Below are positions 17,976-26,275 of a DNA stretch of 51,326 nucleotides, piece by piece. Location: contig JAURCL010000009.1 in NCBI GenBank assembly GCA_030828465.1, positions 1 to 51,326 of the forward strand. The letters run 5' to 3'. A model generated the notes under the pieces. That model ran no database searches. It saw only the letters and a list, made by a program, of their open reading frames with translations, and had not been told where the DNA came from. Origin of the DNA: Acidimicrobiales bacterium (lineage in GTDB: Bacteria; Actinomycetota; Acidimicrobiia; Acidimicrobiales; Ilumatobacteraceae). Numbering within the stretch: the first letter of the stretch is position 1; the number at the start of each line of letters is the position of its first letter. Made by a program: the position numbers and the translations under genes.

Positions 17976-18637
17976 CCGACGAGCTTCGGGTCTCCGACGG
18001 TCATCTTCTTGTCGATGATCTCGATCATCCTGAACTGACCGAGGAGGCCGAGCATCACCTCACCCGGGTGCTGCGCCTCCGTGACGGGCGCGTCGTGACC
18101 GTCACCGACGGTTGCGGTCGGTGGAGGGCGTGCCGGCTTGAGTTGGGGAGTCTGGTCGTCGAAGGTGACATCCGCGACGGCGCAGACCGGCCGAGCATCA
18201 CGATTGCGGCAGCCGTGCCAAAAGGCGACCGCGTCGACTGGATGGTCCAGAAGCTCACCGAACTCGGTGTGGCTCGCATCGTGTTGTTGCGATGCGAGCG
18301 ATCGGTCGTCAACTGGGAAGGTGAGCGGGCCGAGCGTCAACTCGAGCGGCTGCGCCGCATCTCGATCGGGGCCCTCCAGCAATCGCGGGGCGTGTGGATG
18401 CCAGCCATCCAAGCGCCGGTCGCGGCGGCTGAGGTGCTTCCGCAGATGCCCGCGGCCGAGCCCGGTGGAGACCGTCTCGCCGTCGGCGCGACCACGGTTG
18501 CGATCGGTCCCGAAGGTGGTTGGTCGGAGTCAGAGCTCGCGGCAGCCGGTGGCACGGTCGACCTCGGGCCGGGTGTCCTTCGAGTCGAGACCGCGGCGGT
18601 GACGGCCGCTGTGCTGATGACCCGGGTCGCGTCGTGA
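17972..18637 (+). CDS. rsmE: 16S rRNA (uracil-1498-N3)-methyltransferase RsmE
   Basis: A 221-residue SPOUT methyltransferase. The N-terminal PUA-like domain includes [15 protein letters not shown]. The knot region includes [19 protein letters not shown] and the SAM-binding loops [13 protein letters not shown] and [15 protein letters not shown]. It methylates U1498 of 16S rRNA. It starts at GTG 17972, overlapping the dnaJ stop (GTGA), in the widely conserved hrcA-dnaJ-rsmE order. It is slightly shorter than typical family members (about 240 residues). Confidence 0.96.
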   Translation: MTDELRVSDGHLLVDDLDHPELTEEAEHHLTRVLRLRDGRVVTVTDGCGRWRACRLELGSLVVEGDIRDGADRPSITIAAAVPKGDRVDWMVQKLTELGVARIVLLRCERSVVNWEGERAERQLERLRRISIGALQQSRGVWMPAIQAPVAAAEVLPQMPAAEPGGDRLAVGATTVAIGPEGGWSESELAAAGGTVDLGPGVLRVETAAVTAAVLMTRVAS

Positions 18638-19695
18638 ACGGCGGCGATGGCTTCGGTGTCTACGTGCACATTCCGTTCTGCGCCTCCAAGTGCGACTACT
18701 GCGCCTTCGCGACCTGGACCGACCGAGCCCACCTCATGGAGCAGTATCTCGCCGCCGTCGAGCGCGAGATCGAACGAGCCGAACTGCCCGCGGCGACCTC
18801 GGTATTCGTCGGCGGGGGCACTCCGTCGCTCGTCCCACCCGAGCGTCTCGCCGCCCTGATCGACACCATCCCGGTGGTCGCCGGGGCCGAGATCACGGTG
18901 GAGTGCAACCCCGACAACGTGGACTCGGCGCTCACCACCGCCTACGCCTCGGCCGGGGTGAATCGGATCTCGCTCGGGGTGCAGTCGATGGTGCCCGAGG
19001 TGCTCGAGCGGCTCGGTCGTCGGCATGACCGCGACAACGTCGCCGCGGCCGTCGACGCGATTCAGACGGCCGGAATCCCGACGCTCAACCTCGACCTGAT
19101 CTACGGGACGGTGGGGGAGAGCGACGACGATTGGCGCAGCACCCTCGAACAGGTGTTGGAGCTTGATCCTCCCCATATCTCGGCCTACGCCCTCACCGTC
19201 GAGGCGGGAACGCCCCTTGCCGAGCGTCGGGCGGATCACCCCGACGATGATGTCCAAGCCGACCGCTACGAGATCGTCGACGACGCGCTGTCGGCGGCCG
19301 GTCTGATGGGCTACGAGATCTCCAATTGGGCGAAGCCCGGCCACGAGTGTCGTCACAACGGCCTCTACTGGGCGCAGGGTGACTACCGCGGGTTCGGCTG
19401 CGCTGCGCACTCCCACTCGGCGGGACGGCGCTGGTGGAACGTCCGAACCCCCGACCGCTACATCGACCTGGTCGCTCAGGGAGCGTCGACGGAGGCCGCC
19501 GGTGAGGAGCTCGACGAGGAGACACGCCGCTTCGAGGGATTGGAACTACGCCTGCGCACCCGCGAGGGTGTGCCACTCGACCGGCTCGACGGCGAGGCGC
19601 TTCCGGGGATCGTCGAACAGCGAGGGGATCGGTGGGTGCTCACTCGCCGCGGACGACTCATGGCCAATGAGGTGAGCACGCACCTGATCGTCTGA
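18634..19695 (+). CDS. hemW: Radical SAM heme chaperone HemW
   Basis: A 353-residue radical SAM protein, starting at GTG 18634 where it overlaps the rsmE stop. The cluster-binding motif is CASKCDYC (C16, C20, C23), preceded by YVHIPFC. Other conserved parts are VFVGGGTPSLVP, VECNPDNVD, NRISLGVQSM, LDLIYGT and YEISNWAKPGHECRHNGLYW. HemW-like proteins hand heme to target proteins and are often misnamed coproporphyrinogen oxidase. The gene closes the heat-shock operon. In many relatives hemW sits beside lepA instead. Confidence 0.94.
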   Translation: MNGGDGFGVYVHIPFCASKCDYCAFATWTDRAHLMEQYLAAVEREIERAELPAATSVFVGGGTPSLVPPERLAALIDTIPVVAGAEITVECNPDNVDSALTTAYASAGVNRISLGVQSMVPEVLERLGRRHDRDNVAAAVDAIQTAGIPTLNLDLIYGTVGESDDDWRSTLEQVLELDPPHISAYALTVEAGTPLAERRADHPDDDVQADRYEIVDDALSAAGLMGYEISNWAKPGHECRHNGLYWAQGDYRGFGCAAHSHSAGRRWWNVRTPDRYIDLVAQGASTEAAGEELDEETRRFEGLELRLRTREGVPLDRLDGEALPGIVEQRGDRWVLTRRGRLMANEVSTHLIV

Positions 19696-19726
19696 CCGGC
19701 CGGTGGTGCCGACTCCGGCCAGGGGG

Positions 19727-19732
19727 TACACT
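19727..19732 (+). promoter_or_regulatory. Putative -10 box of the tRNA-Val gene
   Basis: TACACT lies 12 nt before the first base of the mature tRNA, giving a short 5' leader. No clear -35 box is visible. Confidence 0.45.
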
Positions 19733-19744
19733 CCGAGCCGCTAC

Positions 19745-19821
19745 GGGCGCGTAGCTCAGTTGGTTAGAGCGCCACCATGACACGGTGGAGGTCCCGGGTT
19801 CGAGTCCCGTCGTGCCCACCA
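19745..19821 (+). tRNA. tRNA-Val (GAC)
   Basis: A 77-nt cloverleaf with an encoded CCA end. The acceptor stem is GGGCGCG/CGTGCCC with one G-T pair. The D arm is GCTC...GAGC, the anticodon stem CCACC/GGTGG encloses ATGACAC with anticodon GAC at 19779-19781, and the T arm CCGGG-TTCGAGT-CCCGT has a C-T mismatch at its base. It reads GUC valine codons. The A at position 32 is unusual. A terminator begins on its last base. Confidence 0.95.
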
Positions 19822-19847
19822 CACCCCGGCCGTGGCCGGGGTGTTTT
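19821..19847 (+). terminator. Intrinsic terminator of the tRNA-Val gene
   Basis: ACACCCCGGC, loop CGTG, GCCGGGGTGT forms a perfect 10-bp stem (19821-19844) followed by TTT. It starts on the terminal A of the tRNA CCA end. On the minus strand no T run follows, so it is unlikely to serve the convergent gene. Confidence 0.9.
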
Positions 19848-19881
19848 CATGTGGCGACTCGGGCGACCCGAGCGCGGAGTG

Positions 19882-21975
19882 TCATCCGATCCACCCCAGC
19901 ACGTCGACGAGGACGTGACCGCTGCCCGCGGAGTCGTTTCCTGTCGAGAGGAACACCTGCAGGGTGCCGTCGGGCCCGAGACCGACGATCGCCATATTCG
20001 GGACCACCTCTCCGGCACGCCAGTTCAGGTTCGACACGGTCGGCTGCTCGGCTCCGGTCGGCCACACCGAGAGATAACCGGCAGCCGTCGGCGAGACGAC
20101 GGTGATGTTCACGTGAGCCCCGGTGGCGCCCTCCGGCACCCCTTCGACGCCGGCGATCCGGATGGTTCTCGTCTCGCCATGACGCATCGCGCCCGCCGTG
20201 GTGCCGGATCCGGTTCGTGTGTCGAACACCCGAACCGGATCGACCGCGGTAGTCATGCCACCGTCACCGAAGTAGCCGAGCACATCAACGAGAAGGTGCG
20301 TCGACGTGCCGGCCGCGAGCAGATCAACCGCTCCCGCAGCGCCCACCTCGACCACAACCAGATTCGGGCGGGTCACACCTCGACGCAGGTTCAGATTCGA
20401 CGCGTTCGGTGCCACCGAACCCGCCGGGAAGACGGTCACGTAACCGGAGCCGGAAGGATCGGCAGCGGTCACGTTGAGCACCACGGATCGCGCACTCTCA
20501 GGAACTCCCGCGACCCCGCTCACCGTCACCCGCCGGACCTCTCCCGCGGCGAACGCCCCGCCGGCGAGTCGTGAGTCGAGCAGCCGAGTCGGGGTGACCC
20601 CGGAGAAACCGACGCCGCCGGAGTTCGGGCCGTAGCCGAACCACCCGGCGACATCAGCGATGAGATGGGTGGAACCCTCCGACAGGTGGAATCGGATCGC
20701 TCCGCCGGCGCCGACGCGAGCGAGCACCATGTTGGGTGCCGTCACTCCGCGGGAGAGGTTGAGGTTGGAGGCGCTCGGCCAGGCGCCGTAGTCGGACTGG
20801 TCGTCGAACACGTTGCCACGCCCAGCCGGGCGCGGGCCGACGGTCAGATACGCGGTGGCGGTCGGCTCGACGGCGGTCAGATTGAGCAGCACCGCCGACA
20901 CTCCCGAGGCGGGCACCCCGCCGAAACCGGTGACAACGAGGTCGTGGTTGCGCCGCTCGTCGAGGCGGATCTCAGGGTTGGTGGTCGACGCTGAGCCATC
21001 ACCGGCGCGCACCGCGCCATTGGGGATGCCGAGTCCGATTCTCGTGTCGAGCACGCGTGTCGGCGCTGTTGGATGGAAGGTGCCGACCGGTGGAGAAACC
21101 TCGGAGGGCCCGGTCAACACGACGCATCGATCGAGGCCGAAGCATGGGGCACCGAGGTCGATATCGGGCACCGAACCGGCCGCGATGTCGACGAAACCCT
21201 GCACTCGTCGTCCCGAATTGTTGTCGGTGATGAACAACGTGTAGCGACCGGGCCAGCCGATGGCTGTCGACCAGGTGTCGCCGGAGGTGGTGAGGGTTCC
21301 GAAGGCCCCGAAACTCGTGCCCTCGGCGTTCGTCGGCACCGCCGCGCAGGTCTCATGCCACGAGCACGGAATTTGGAAGGCGTCGATGCTCACGCGGCCG
21401 CTCGAGATCGGCCCGTCGTTGACCACCGAACCGACGATCGGAAAGCCTCCCCACCCGTCGCCGGGCGTCGCGAGGTGCACCGGCCCGAGATCGGAGGGCA
21501 ACGCGTCACCCTCGCGTTCGATCTGGATCGCGATGCCGCCGTGGTCCTCGTCGAAGGGGTCGTACACCTCCCAGTAGCAATCCTGTTCCGGATCGTCGCC
21601 CGAGCAGCCGTCGGCGTCGTGGGGGTAGAACTCGATTCGCACGATCGCCGCCGCCGGGTCGTAGAGCGGGCCGTCGTGGTAGCCGGTCGGGCGCCCGTAG
21701 TTGAGCGACGAGGTGTCGGTCTCCCAGGTGAACCACCGACCCGAGGAGTCCCATCTCATGTAGACGTCGTATCCGAATGGCGAGTCGGACCAGTCCCCGG
21801 TGTAGGTCCACTCGACGCCGAGCGAGCCGATCGTGCCGACCGGATCAAAGTCGATCGAGAAGGTGTTCAGAGCCTGCGTGCCGAGCGTGTTTGCTGGTGA
21901 CCCGACCGGCGATGCCGCGGTCGGCGTCGGGATGAGCGCGGCGAGGAGGGCGGCTGCTGCGAGCGCGACTCTCAC
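19882..21975 (-). CDS. Exported protein with three tandem SNLN-type repeat modules
   Basis: A 697-residue secreted protein with a signal peptide (about residues 1-21). Residues 30-290 form a unique region with three possible disulphide pairs (C124/C133, C204/C210, C278/C284). Three modules of 110-145 residues follow (302-447, 460-570, 579-697). Each runs through (V/L)(L/F)D(T/S)R, VxGVxGVP, LN(L/V)T or VNIT, Y(L/V)(T/S)V, SNLN, a V-x-x-PN segment and a closing DVxG(W/Y). This repeat is common in exported actinobacterial proteins and may be an adhesive or carbohydrate-binding beta fold; function is unproven. Its GTG start overlaps the upstream monooxygenase stop (GTGA), an unexpected partner. 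Confidence 0.85.
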   Translation of the reverse strand: MRVALAAAALLAALIPTPTAASPVGSPANTLGTQALNTFSIDFDPVGTIGSLGVEWTYTGDWSDSPFGYDVYMRWDSSGRWFTWETDTSSLNYGRPTGYHDGPLYDPAAAIVRIEFYPHDADGCSGDDPEQDCYWEVYDPFDEDHGGIAIQIEREGDALPSDLGPVHLATPGDGWGGFPIVGSVVNDGPISSGRVSIDAFQIPCSWHETCAAVPTNAEGTSFGAFGTLTTSGDTWSTAIGWPGRYTLFITDNNSGRRVQGFVDIAAGSVPDIDLGAPCFGLDRCVVLTGPSEVSPPVGTFHPTAPTRVLDTRIGLGIPNGAVRAGDGSASTTNPEIRLDERRNHDLVVTGFGGVPASGVSAVLLNLTAVEPTATAYLTVGPRPAGRGNVFDDQSDYGAWPSASNLNLSRGVTAPNMVLARVGAGGAIRFHLSEGSTHLIADVAGWFGYGPNSGGVGFSGVTPTRLLDSRLAGGAFAAGEVRRVTVSGVAGVPESARSVVLNVTAADPSGSGYVTVFPAGSVAPNASNLNLRRGVTRPNLVVVEVGAAGAVDLLAAGTSTHLLVDVLGYFGDGGMTTAVDPVRVFDTRTGSGTTAGAMRHGETRTIRIAGVEGVPEGATGAHVNITVVSPTAAGYLSVWPTGAEQPTVSNLNWRAGEVVPNMAIVGLGPDGTLQVFLSTGNDSAGSGHVLVDVLGWIG
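20010..21070 (-). repeat. Three tandem coding repeats within the exported protein
   Basis: This is the coding region of the three homologous modules, given approximately. Conserved landmarks such as SNLN and PN(L/M) recur with a spacing of about 125 residues. The copies are diverged at DNA level, so the duplication is old and maintained by selection on the protein. Confidence 0.75.
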
Positions 21976-23462
21976 GATTCGGCCGTGACGGCGACCCGGG
22001 GGGAGGAGAACGTCATGACGCCGTCATCGATCGGGGCTTGCAGGAGCGCGCGCCGATCAGCCGCGTACCGCTGCGGGTTCGTCCATGGCTCGCGGTCGCC
22101 CTGTTTCGGCAGGGCTGGGATCATCCGTTGCAGATAGCCCGCTGAGAAGTCGTCGATCCACGGACGAAGCGTCATGTCATCGTCCTCGGGCCGACGACGA
22201 GGGGTCGCCTGAGCGTGGCCCGAATCGCGGAGGTGGTTGAGCAGTCGACACACGTAGGTGGACACGAGATCCGCCCGCAGTGTCCAGGAGGCGTTGACGT
22301 AGCCGAAGGTCGAGACCAGGTTCGGGACATCGGAGTAGGCGACACCGCGGTAGGTGAGCGTCGAGGAGAAGTCGACCTCTTCGCCGTCGACCGCAACCTC
22401 CATTTCGCCGAGGTTCACCAACTCGAGTCCGGTCGCGGTGACGATCACATCGGCGGGGAGTTGGCGCCCGTCGGCGAGCGCGACCCCCTCGCGGGTGAAT
22501 CGGTCGATGGTCGCTGTGACCACTCGGGCACCGCCCGAGCGGACCGCTGCGAAGAAGTCGCCATTGGGCACCAGGCACAGCCGCTGATCCCACGGGTCGT
22601 AACTCGGGGTGTAGTCGCGCTCGATGTCGTGCCCGGGGCCGAGTCCGGCGCGCACGCCGTCGAGCAGGCGTCGACGGATCAAGTCGGGATCGGTGCGGGT
22701 CTTTCGGTAGACGAACTGCTGCTGGAACACGTTCTTCCGTCGAACCAGCCAGTAGGCGACCCGTTCGGGGAGGAATTTGCGGAGTCGGAGCGCGACCCGG
22801 TCGACGTCGGGTCTGGCGACCATGTACGTCGGCGAGCGCTGGAGCATTGTGACATCGGCTCCCGAATCAGCGAGAGCGGGCACGAGCGTCACCGCCGTCG
22901 CCCCCGATCCGATAACGACGACCCGACGCCCCGTGACGTCGAGACCGTCGGGCCAGTCCTGCGGGTGCACGATCAAGCCGTCGAAGTCGTCGCGACCAGC
23001 GAAGTCGGGGGTGTGACCCGCGCGATACGAGTAGTAGCCCGCGCACACGAACAGGAAGGAGCAGGTCATGGTCACTGGACCCGCCGGCGTGTCGACGGAA
23101 AGCGTCCATCGGGCCGTCTCCGAAGACCACTCGGCGCGCCGGACGAGATGCTCGAAGCGGATGTGCTGAGCGATGTCGAACTCCTCGACCGTCTCTCGGA
23201 GGTAGCCCATGATCGCCGCACCGTCAGCGATCGACTTGTCGGCCGTCCACGGCTTGAACGAGTAGCCGAGGGTGTGCATGTCGCTGTCGGAGCGAACTCC
23301 GGGATACCGGAACAGGCTCCAAGTGCCGCCGATATCGGAGCGGCCCTCGAGGATCGAGAACGAACGGTCGGGACAGAGCGTGCTCAGGTGATACGCCGCG
23401 CCGATACCCGAGATGCCCGCGCCGACGATCACGACGTCCTGATCGACAGCGGCTGAGGACAT
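21972..23462 (-). CDS. Flavin-containing Baeyer-Villiger-type monooxygenase
   Basis: A 496-residue FAD/NADPH enzyme. The FAD Rossmann motif is VGAGISGIG (about 13-21), and the NADPH motif is VIGSGATAV (about 183-191). The Baeyer-Villiger fingerprint FxGxxxHxxxW(P/D) is present as F160 to W170-P171. Such enzymes insert oxygen next to a ketone or oxidise sulphides; the mycobacterial relative EthA activates ethionamide. The ketone substrate cannot be predicted. The gene has a leaderless promoter, is divergent from an aldo/keto reductase, and is coupled by GTGA to the exported repeat protein. Confidence 0.92.
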   Translation of the reverse strand: MSSAAVDQDVVIVGAGISGIGAAYHLSTLCPDRSFSILEGRSDIGGTWSLFRYPGVRSDSDMHTLGYSFKPWTADKSIADGAAIMGYLRETVEEFDIAQHIRFEHLVRRAEWSSETARWTLSVDTPAGPVTMTCSFLFVCAGYYSYRAGHTPDFAGRDDFDGLIVHPQDWPDGLDVTGRRVVVIGSGATAVTLVPALADSGADVTMLQRSPTYMVARPDVDRVALRLRKFLPERVAYWLVRRKNVFQQQFVYRKTRTDPDLIRRRLLDGVRAGLGPGHDIERDYTPSYDPWDQRLCLVPNGDFFAAVRSGGARVVTATIDRFTREGVALADGRQLPADVIVTATGLELVNLGEMEVAVDGEEVDFSSTLTYRGVAYSDVPNLVSTFGYVNASWTLRADLVSTYVCRLLNHLRDSGHAQATPRRRPEDDDMTLRPWIDDFSAGYLQRMIPALPKQGDREPWTNPQRYAADRRALLQAPIDDGVMTFSSPRVAVTAES

Positions 23463-23468
23463 GCCTCG

Positions 23469-23478
23469 ACACTACTTT
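23469..23478. promoter_or_regulatory. Overlapping divergent -10 boxes sharing TA
   Basis: On the minus strand TAGTGT (23474-23469) lies 6 nt before the monooxygenase ATG at 23462, a leaderless arrangement. On the plus strand TACTTT (23473-23478) points to the aldo/keto reductase, giving a leader of about 55 nt with the ribosome binding site GGAGGTGAG. The two boxes share the TA at 23473-23474. Confidence 0.45.
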
Positions 23479-23540
23479 CACGATGGAGGCTCGAACCCCG
23501 ATCCATCCGGATCATTCGGGCCGTTGGAGGTGAGCGGACG

Positions 23541-24530
23541 ATGACGTCATCCGATGGAGCAATGGAATACACACGGCTCGGTTCAACCGGCATGGAGGTG
23601 TCGAGGATCTGCCTCGGGTGCATGAGTTACGGCGAGCCCGGGCGCGGCACCCACCCCTGGTCACTCGATGAGGATTCCTCGCGGCCGTTTTTCGCTCAGG
23701 CCCTCGACCTCGGCATCAACTTCTTCGACACCGCGAACGTCTACTCGCTCGGCTCCAGCGAGGAGTACCTCGGGCGCGCGATCAAGGCGCTTACCTCCCG
23801 AGATCACGTCGTCATCGCCACCAAGGTGCACGGACGCATGCACGAGGGTCCGAACGGAGCCGGTCTGTCACGGCGGGCGATCATGTCCGCCATCGACGAC
23901 AGCCTCCGCCGACTTGGCACCGATCACGTCGACCTCTACCAAATCCACCGGTGGGACCCCCGCACGCCGATCGAGGAGACGATGGAGGCCCTCAACGACG
24001 TGGTGCGGGCGGGGAAGGCGCTCTATCTCGGAGCTTCGTCGATGTGGGCCTGGCAGTTCGCCAAAGCCCAACGCGTCGCGGCCGAGCACGGATGGAGCCC
24101 GTTCGTCACCATGCAGGACCACTACAACCTGCTGAACCGCGAGGAGGAGCGCGAGATGCTCCCGTTGTGCGCCGACCAGGGTGTTGGCGTCATCCCGTGG
24201 AGTCCGCTCGCGCGTGGGCGGTTGGCGCGACCATGGGAGGAGGCCACCGAGCGTTCGTCGACCGACCAGTTCGGAGGCACCCTCTACCGCGACGACGACC
24301 GGCGGATCGTCGAGGAGGTCGCAGCCATCGCCGGGGAGCGCGGCGTGCCGATGGCGAGTGTCGCCCTCGCGTGGGCGCTCGCCAATCCGGTCGTCTCCGC
24401 GCCGATCATCGGGGCGACGAAACCCCACCATCTCAACGACGCGGTGACCGCGCTCTCGATCACCCTCGACGATGCGGAACGGCAGCGCCTCGAGTCGATC
24501 TACGAGCCGCGGCGCCCTGTCGGCTTCTGA
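23541..24530 (+). CDS. Aldo/keto reductase
   Basis: A 329-residue (alpha/beta)8 NADPH-dependent reductase. Family marks are LGCMSYG, FFDTANVYSLGSSEEYLG with the catalytic Asp and Tyr, VIATKVHG with the Lys, VDLYQIHRWDP with the His, GVIPWSPLARGRL and PIIGATKPHHLNDAV for coenzyme binding. It resembles the YajO-like branch. ATG 23541 has a Shine-Dalgarno sequence (GGAGGTGAG). MEYTRLG at 23562 is an alternative start. Its last 71 bp overlap the convergent zinc-finger gene. Confidence 0.93.
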   Translation: MTSSDGAMEYTRLGSTGMEVSRICLGCMSYGEPGRGTHPWSLDEDSSRPFFAQALDLGINFFDTANVYSLGSSEEYLGRAIKALTSRDHVVIATKVHGRMHEGPNGAGLSRRAIMSAIDDSLRRLGTDHVDLYQIHRWDPRTPIEETMEALNDVVRAGKALYLGASSMWAWQFAKAQRVAAEHGWSPFVTMQDHYNLLNREEEREMLPLCADQGVGVIPWSPLARGRLARPWEEATERSSTDQFGGTLYRDDDRRIVEEVAAIAGERGVPMASVALAWALANPVVSAPIIGATKPHHLNDAVTALSITLDDAERQRLESIYEPRRPVGF

Positions 24531-25110
24531 TCGGACCGTCGAACAGTCCCGCGAGATGGGCGACGGCGAGAACGCTGACCAGTTCGGGGAGATGTAGCGC
24601 CTCGCCGGCGAGGGGGACCCGCCCCGCGAGGAGGTCGACCACCGCGGTGATCGCGAGCGTGAGCCCGAGGAGCACCGCGACCGGTAGAGCGGTGCGGGCC
24701 CGCGCGGGGCGGAACGCGACCGTCGCCAGGAGCAATCCATAGGCGAGGGTGAACGCCGCGAGGTGCCGCGCCTCATGCGAGCCGCCGCCGACTAGGTCGA
24801 TCAGGGAGAACCCGAGGATCTGAGCGGCCGCTAGCGCGATCACCGCACGAGACACCCCCCACTCGGCGGTTCGAGCCGCGAGCAGGCCAAGCCGTCGTGA
24901 ACGTTCGCCGGCCCCCGCCACCTCAAGAGCATTCCCATCGCCGGCCAGCCGGGGGAGCGAACCGGTGATCCGGGCGCAACGCTCGCAGACCGCGAGATGG
25001 GCTTCGATGAATCGGGTCTCGATGCCGACCGGCTCGCTATCGGTGAAGGCGGACACGGCCTCGATGACCATGTCGCAGGTCACGGCCCGCTCAGAATCCA
25101 TCGGCGGCAT
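24460..25110 (-). CDS. zf-HC2 anti-sigma-like membrane protein
   Basis: A 216-residue protein. An N-terminal zinc-finger-like motif HLAVCERC (H38, C42, C45) with upstream C12 matches the zf-HC2 anti-sigma fold. About four to five hydrophobic helices follow (roughly residues 85-195). Proteins of this type usually hold an ECF sigma factor at the membrane until redox or envelope stress releases it, but no sigma gene is adjacent. It is divergent from a membrane thioredoxin. The Arg-rich C-terminus lies within a 71-bp antisense overlap with the aldo/keto reductase. The start is uncertain (ATG 25110 or 25101). Confidence 0.75.
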   Translation of the reverse strand: MPPMDSERAVTCDMVIEAVSAFTDSEPVGIETRFIEAHLAVCERCARITGSLPRLAGDGNALEVAGAGERSRRLGLLAARTAEWGVSRAVIALAAAQILGFSLIDLVGGGSHEARHLAAFTLAYGLLLATVAFRPARARTALPVAVLLGLTLAITAVVDLLAGRVPLAGEALHLPELVSVLAVAHLAGLFDGPIRSRQGAAARRSTRGAAVPHRRG

Positions 25111-25182
25111 ACTGGCAGGGTCGTTCGGAACCGCCGAGTGGTTCCCGATCGACCAGCGGGAGAGCGCAGGAGGGAGAACCGC

Positions 25183-25845
25183 ATGTCGAGCACGCGAGAC
25201 GAGGTCGACCGCGAATCGAGCAGCGGTCGTCGCAATCAACTCCTCGTGGTGCTGTCGACCGTGATCCTGGTGATCGCGGTCACCCTGGTCATCGTCGCGG
25301 TGACGGACGGGGGAGGCGCCGTCACCCCCGACAGCGAGCAGTTCCGACCGGTTCAGGTCGCCGGCGACCCGCTCGTGCCCTTCGGTGGCGACACGCTCGG
25401 CGACCCGGCACTCGGAGCGATCGCGCCCGTGATCAGCGGAGCGTCCTTCGATGGCTCACCGGTCGTCATCGGGCCCGGCTCGCCAACGCTCGTGGTGTTC
25501 CTCGCCCACTGGTGCCCGCATTGCCAAGCGGAGGTACCGATGCTCGTCGAATGGGCGGAGAGCCTCCGGGTCCCGTTCGGGCTCGATGTCTTCGCAGTGG
25601 CCACCGCCACCTCGGCCGACCGCGCCAACTACCCGCCGTCGCTCTGGTTGGAACGCGAGCGGTTCCCCTTCCCGGTGCTCGCCGATGATGCCTCGAGCAC
25701 CGCGGCGGCTGCCTTCGGCACGACCGGATTCCCGCAACTCGTGATGCTGTCACCCACCGGTGAGGTCATGTGGCGCTACAGCGGCCAGACCCCGGACGGC
25801 CTTCTCGAGCAGCTGGTCGCCGAGTCCCTCGCCGCGCTCGGTTGA
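25183..25845 (+). CDS. Membrane-anchored TlpA/thioredoxin-like protein
   Basis: A 220-residue protein starting at ATG 25183 with a strong AGGAGGGAG ribosome binding site. A single transmembrane helix (about 19-41) tethers an external thioredoxin-like domain (about 70-220). The active site is WCPHC (C111, C114) in FLAHWCPHCQAEVPML. The cis-proline region is TTGFPQLVML. WCPHC is typical of periplasmic or cell-surface oxidoreductases of the TlpA/DsbA type. It probably reduces or oxidises disulphides of exported proteins or cytochrome c precursors. Confidence 0.9.
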   Translation: MSSTRDEVDRESSSGRRNQLLVVLSTVILVIAVTLVIVAVTDGGGAVTPDSEQFRPVQVAGDPLVPFGGDTLGDPALGAIAPVISGASFDGSPVVIGPGSPTLVVFLAHWCPHCQAEVPMLVEWAESLRVPFGLDVFAVATATSADRANYPPSLWLERERFPFPVLADDASSTAAAAFGTTGFPQLVMLSPTGEVMWRYSGQTPDGLLEQLVAESLAALG

Positions 25846-25851
25846 ATTCGC

Positions 25852-26274
25852 TCAGCGGGCGAACACCTGAGCGTCGTCCGCGAACGCCTTGAACTCGAGC
25901 GCGTTGCCGGCCGGATCAAGCAGGAACATCGTCCACTGCTCGCCCGGAAGACCCTCGAACCGAAGATAGGGATCGATCACGAACTCGGTTCCCGCGGCGC
26001 GTAGACGCTCGGCGAGAGCTGTGAACGCATCGACGTCGAGCAGCACACCGAAGTGGGGAACCGGAACGTCGTGACCATCCACCGGGTTCGACGCGCGAAC
26101 TCCCGCCCCCTCATCGAGGTGAGTGACGAGCTGGTGCCCGTAGAGATCCCAATCGATCCACGTGTCGGCGCTCCGACCCATCGGGCAACCGAGCACACCG
26201 CCGTAGAACTCGGCGGCGGCCACGAGATCATTGACGGGAACCGCGAGATGAAAACGATGCGTCACCGCGGCCAC
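25852..26274 (-). CDS. VOC-family (glyoxalase/dioxygenase-like) protein
   Basis: A 140-residue protein with the paired beta-alpha-beta-beta-beta modules of the vicinal oxygen chelate fold. Likely metal ligands are His7 or His9 in [10 protein letters not shown]75 in VPHFGVLL and the Glu in LEFKAFAD. The motif [19 protein letters not shown] is typical. The function is unknown. It starts at GTG 26274, 1 bp after the stop of the S9 peptidase gene, and is probably co-transcribed with it. Confidence 0.88.
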   Translation of the reverse strand: MAAVTHRFHLAVPVNDLVAAAEFYGGVLGCPMGRSADTWIDWDLYGHQLVTHLDEGAGVRASNPVDGHDVPVPHFGVLLDVDAFTALAERLRAAGTEFVIDPYLRFEGLPGEQWTMFLLDPAGNALEFKAFADDAQVFAR

Positions 26275-26275
26275 G

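Noticed and set aside
19777-20574. Plus-strand frame starting inside tRNA-Val and running antisense to the repeat protein
   Set aside because: It begins within the tRNA and crosses its terminator, and the opposite strand encodes a coherent secreted protein.
25860-25880. LexA-like SOS box near GAACACCTGAGC
   Set aside because: The right half does not match GTTC, and the site lies inside the 3' end of the VOC gene.
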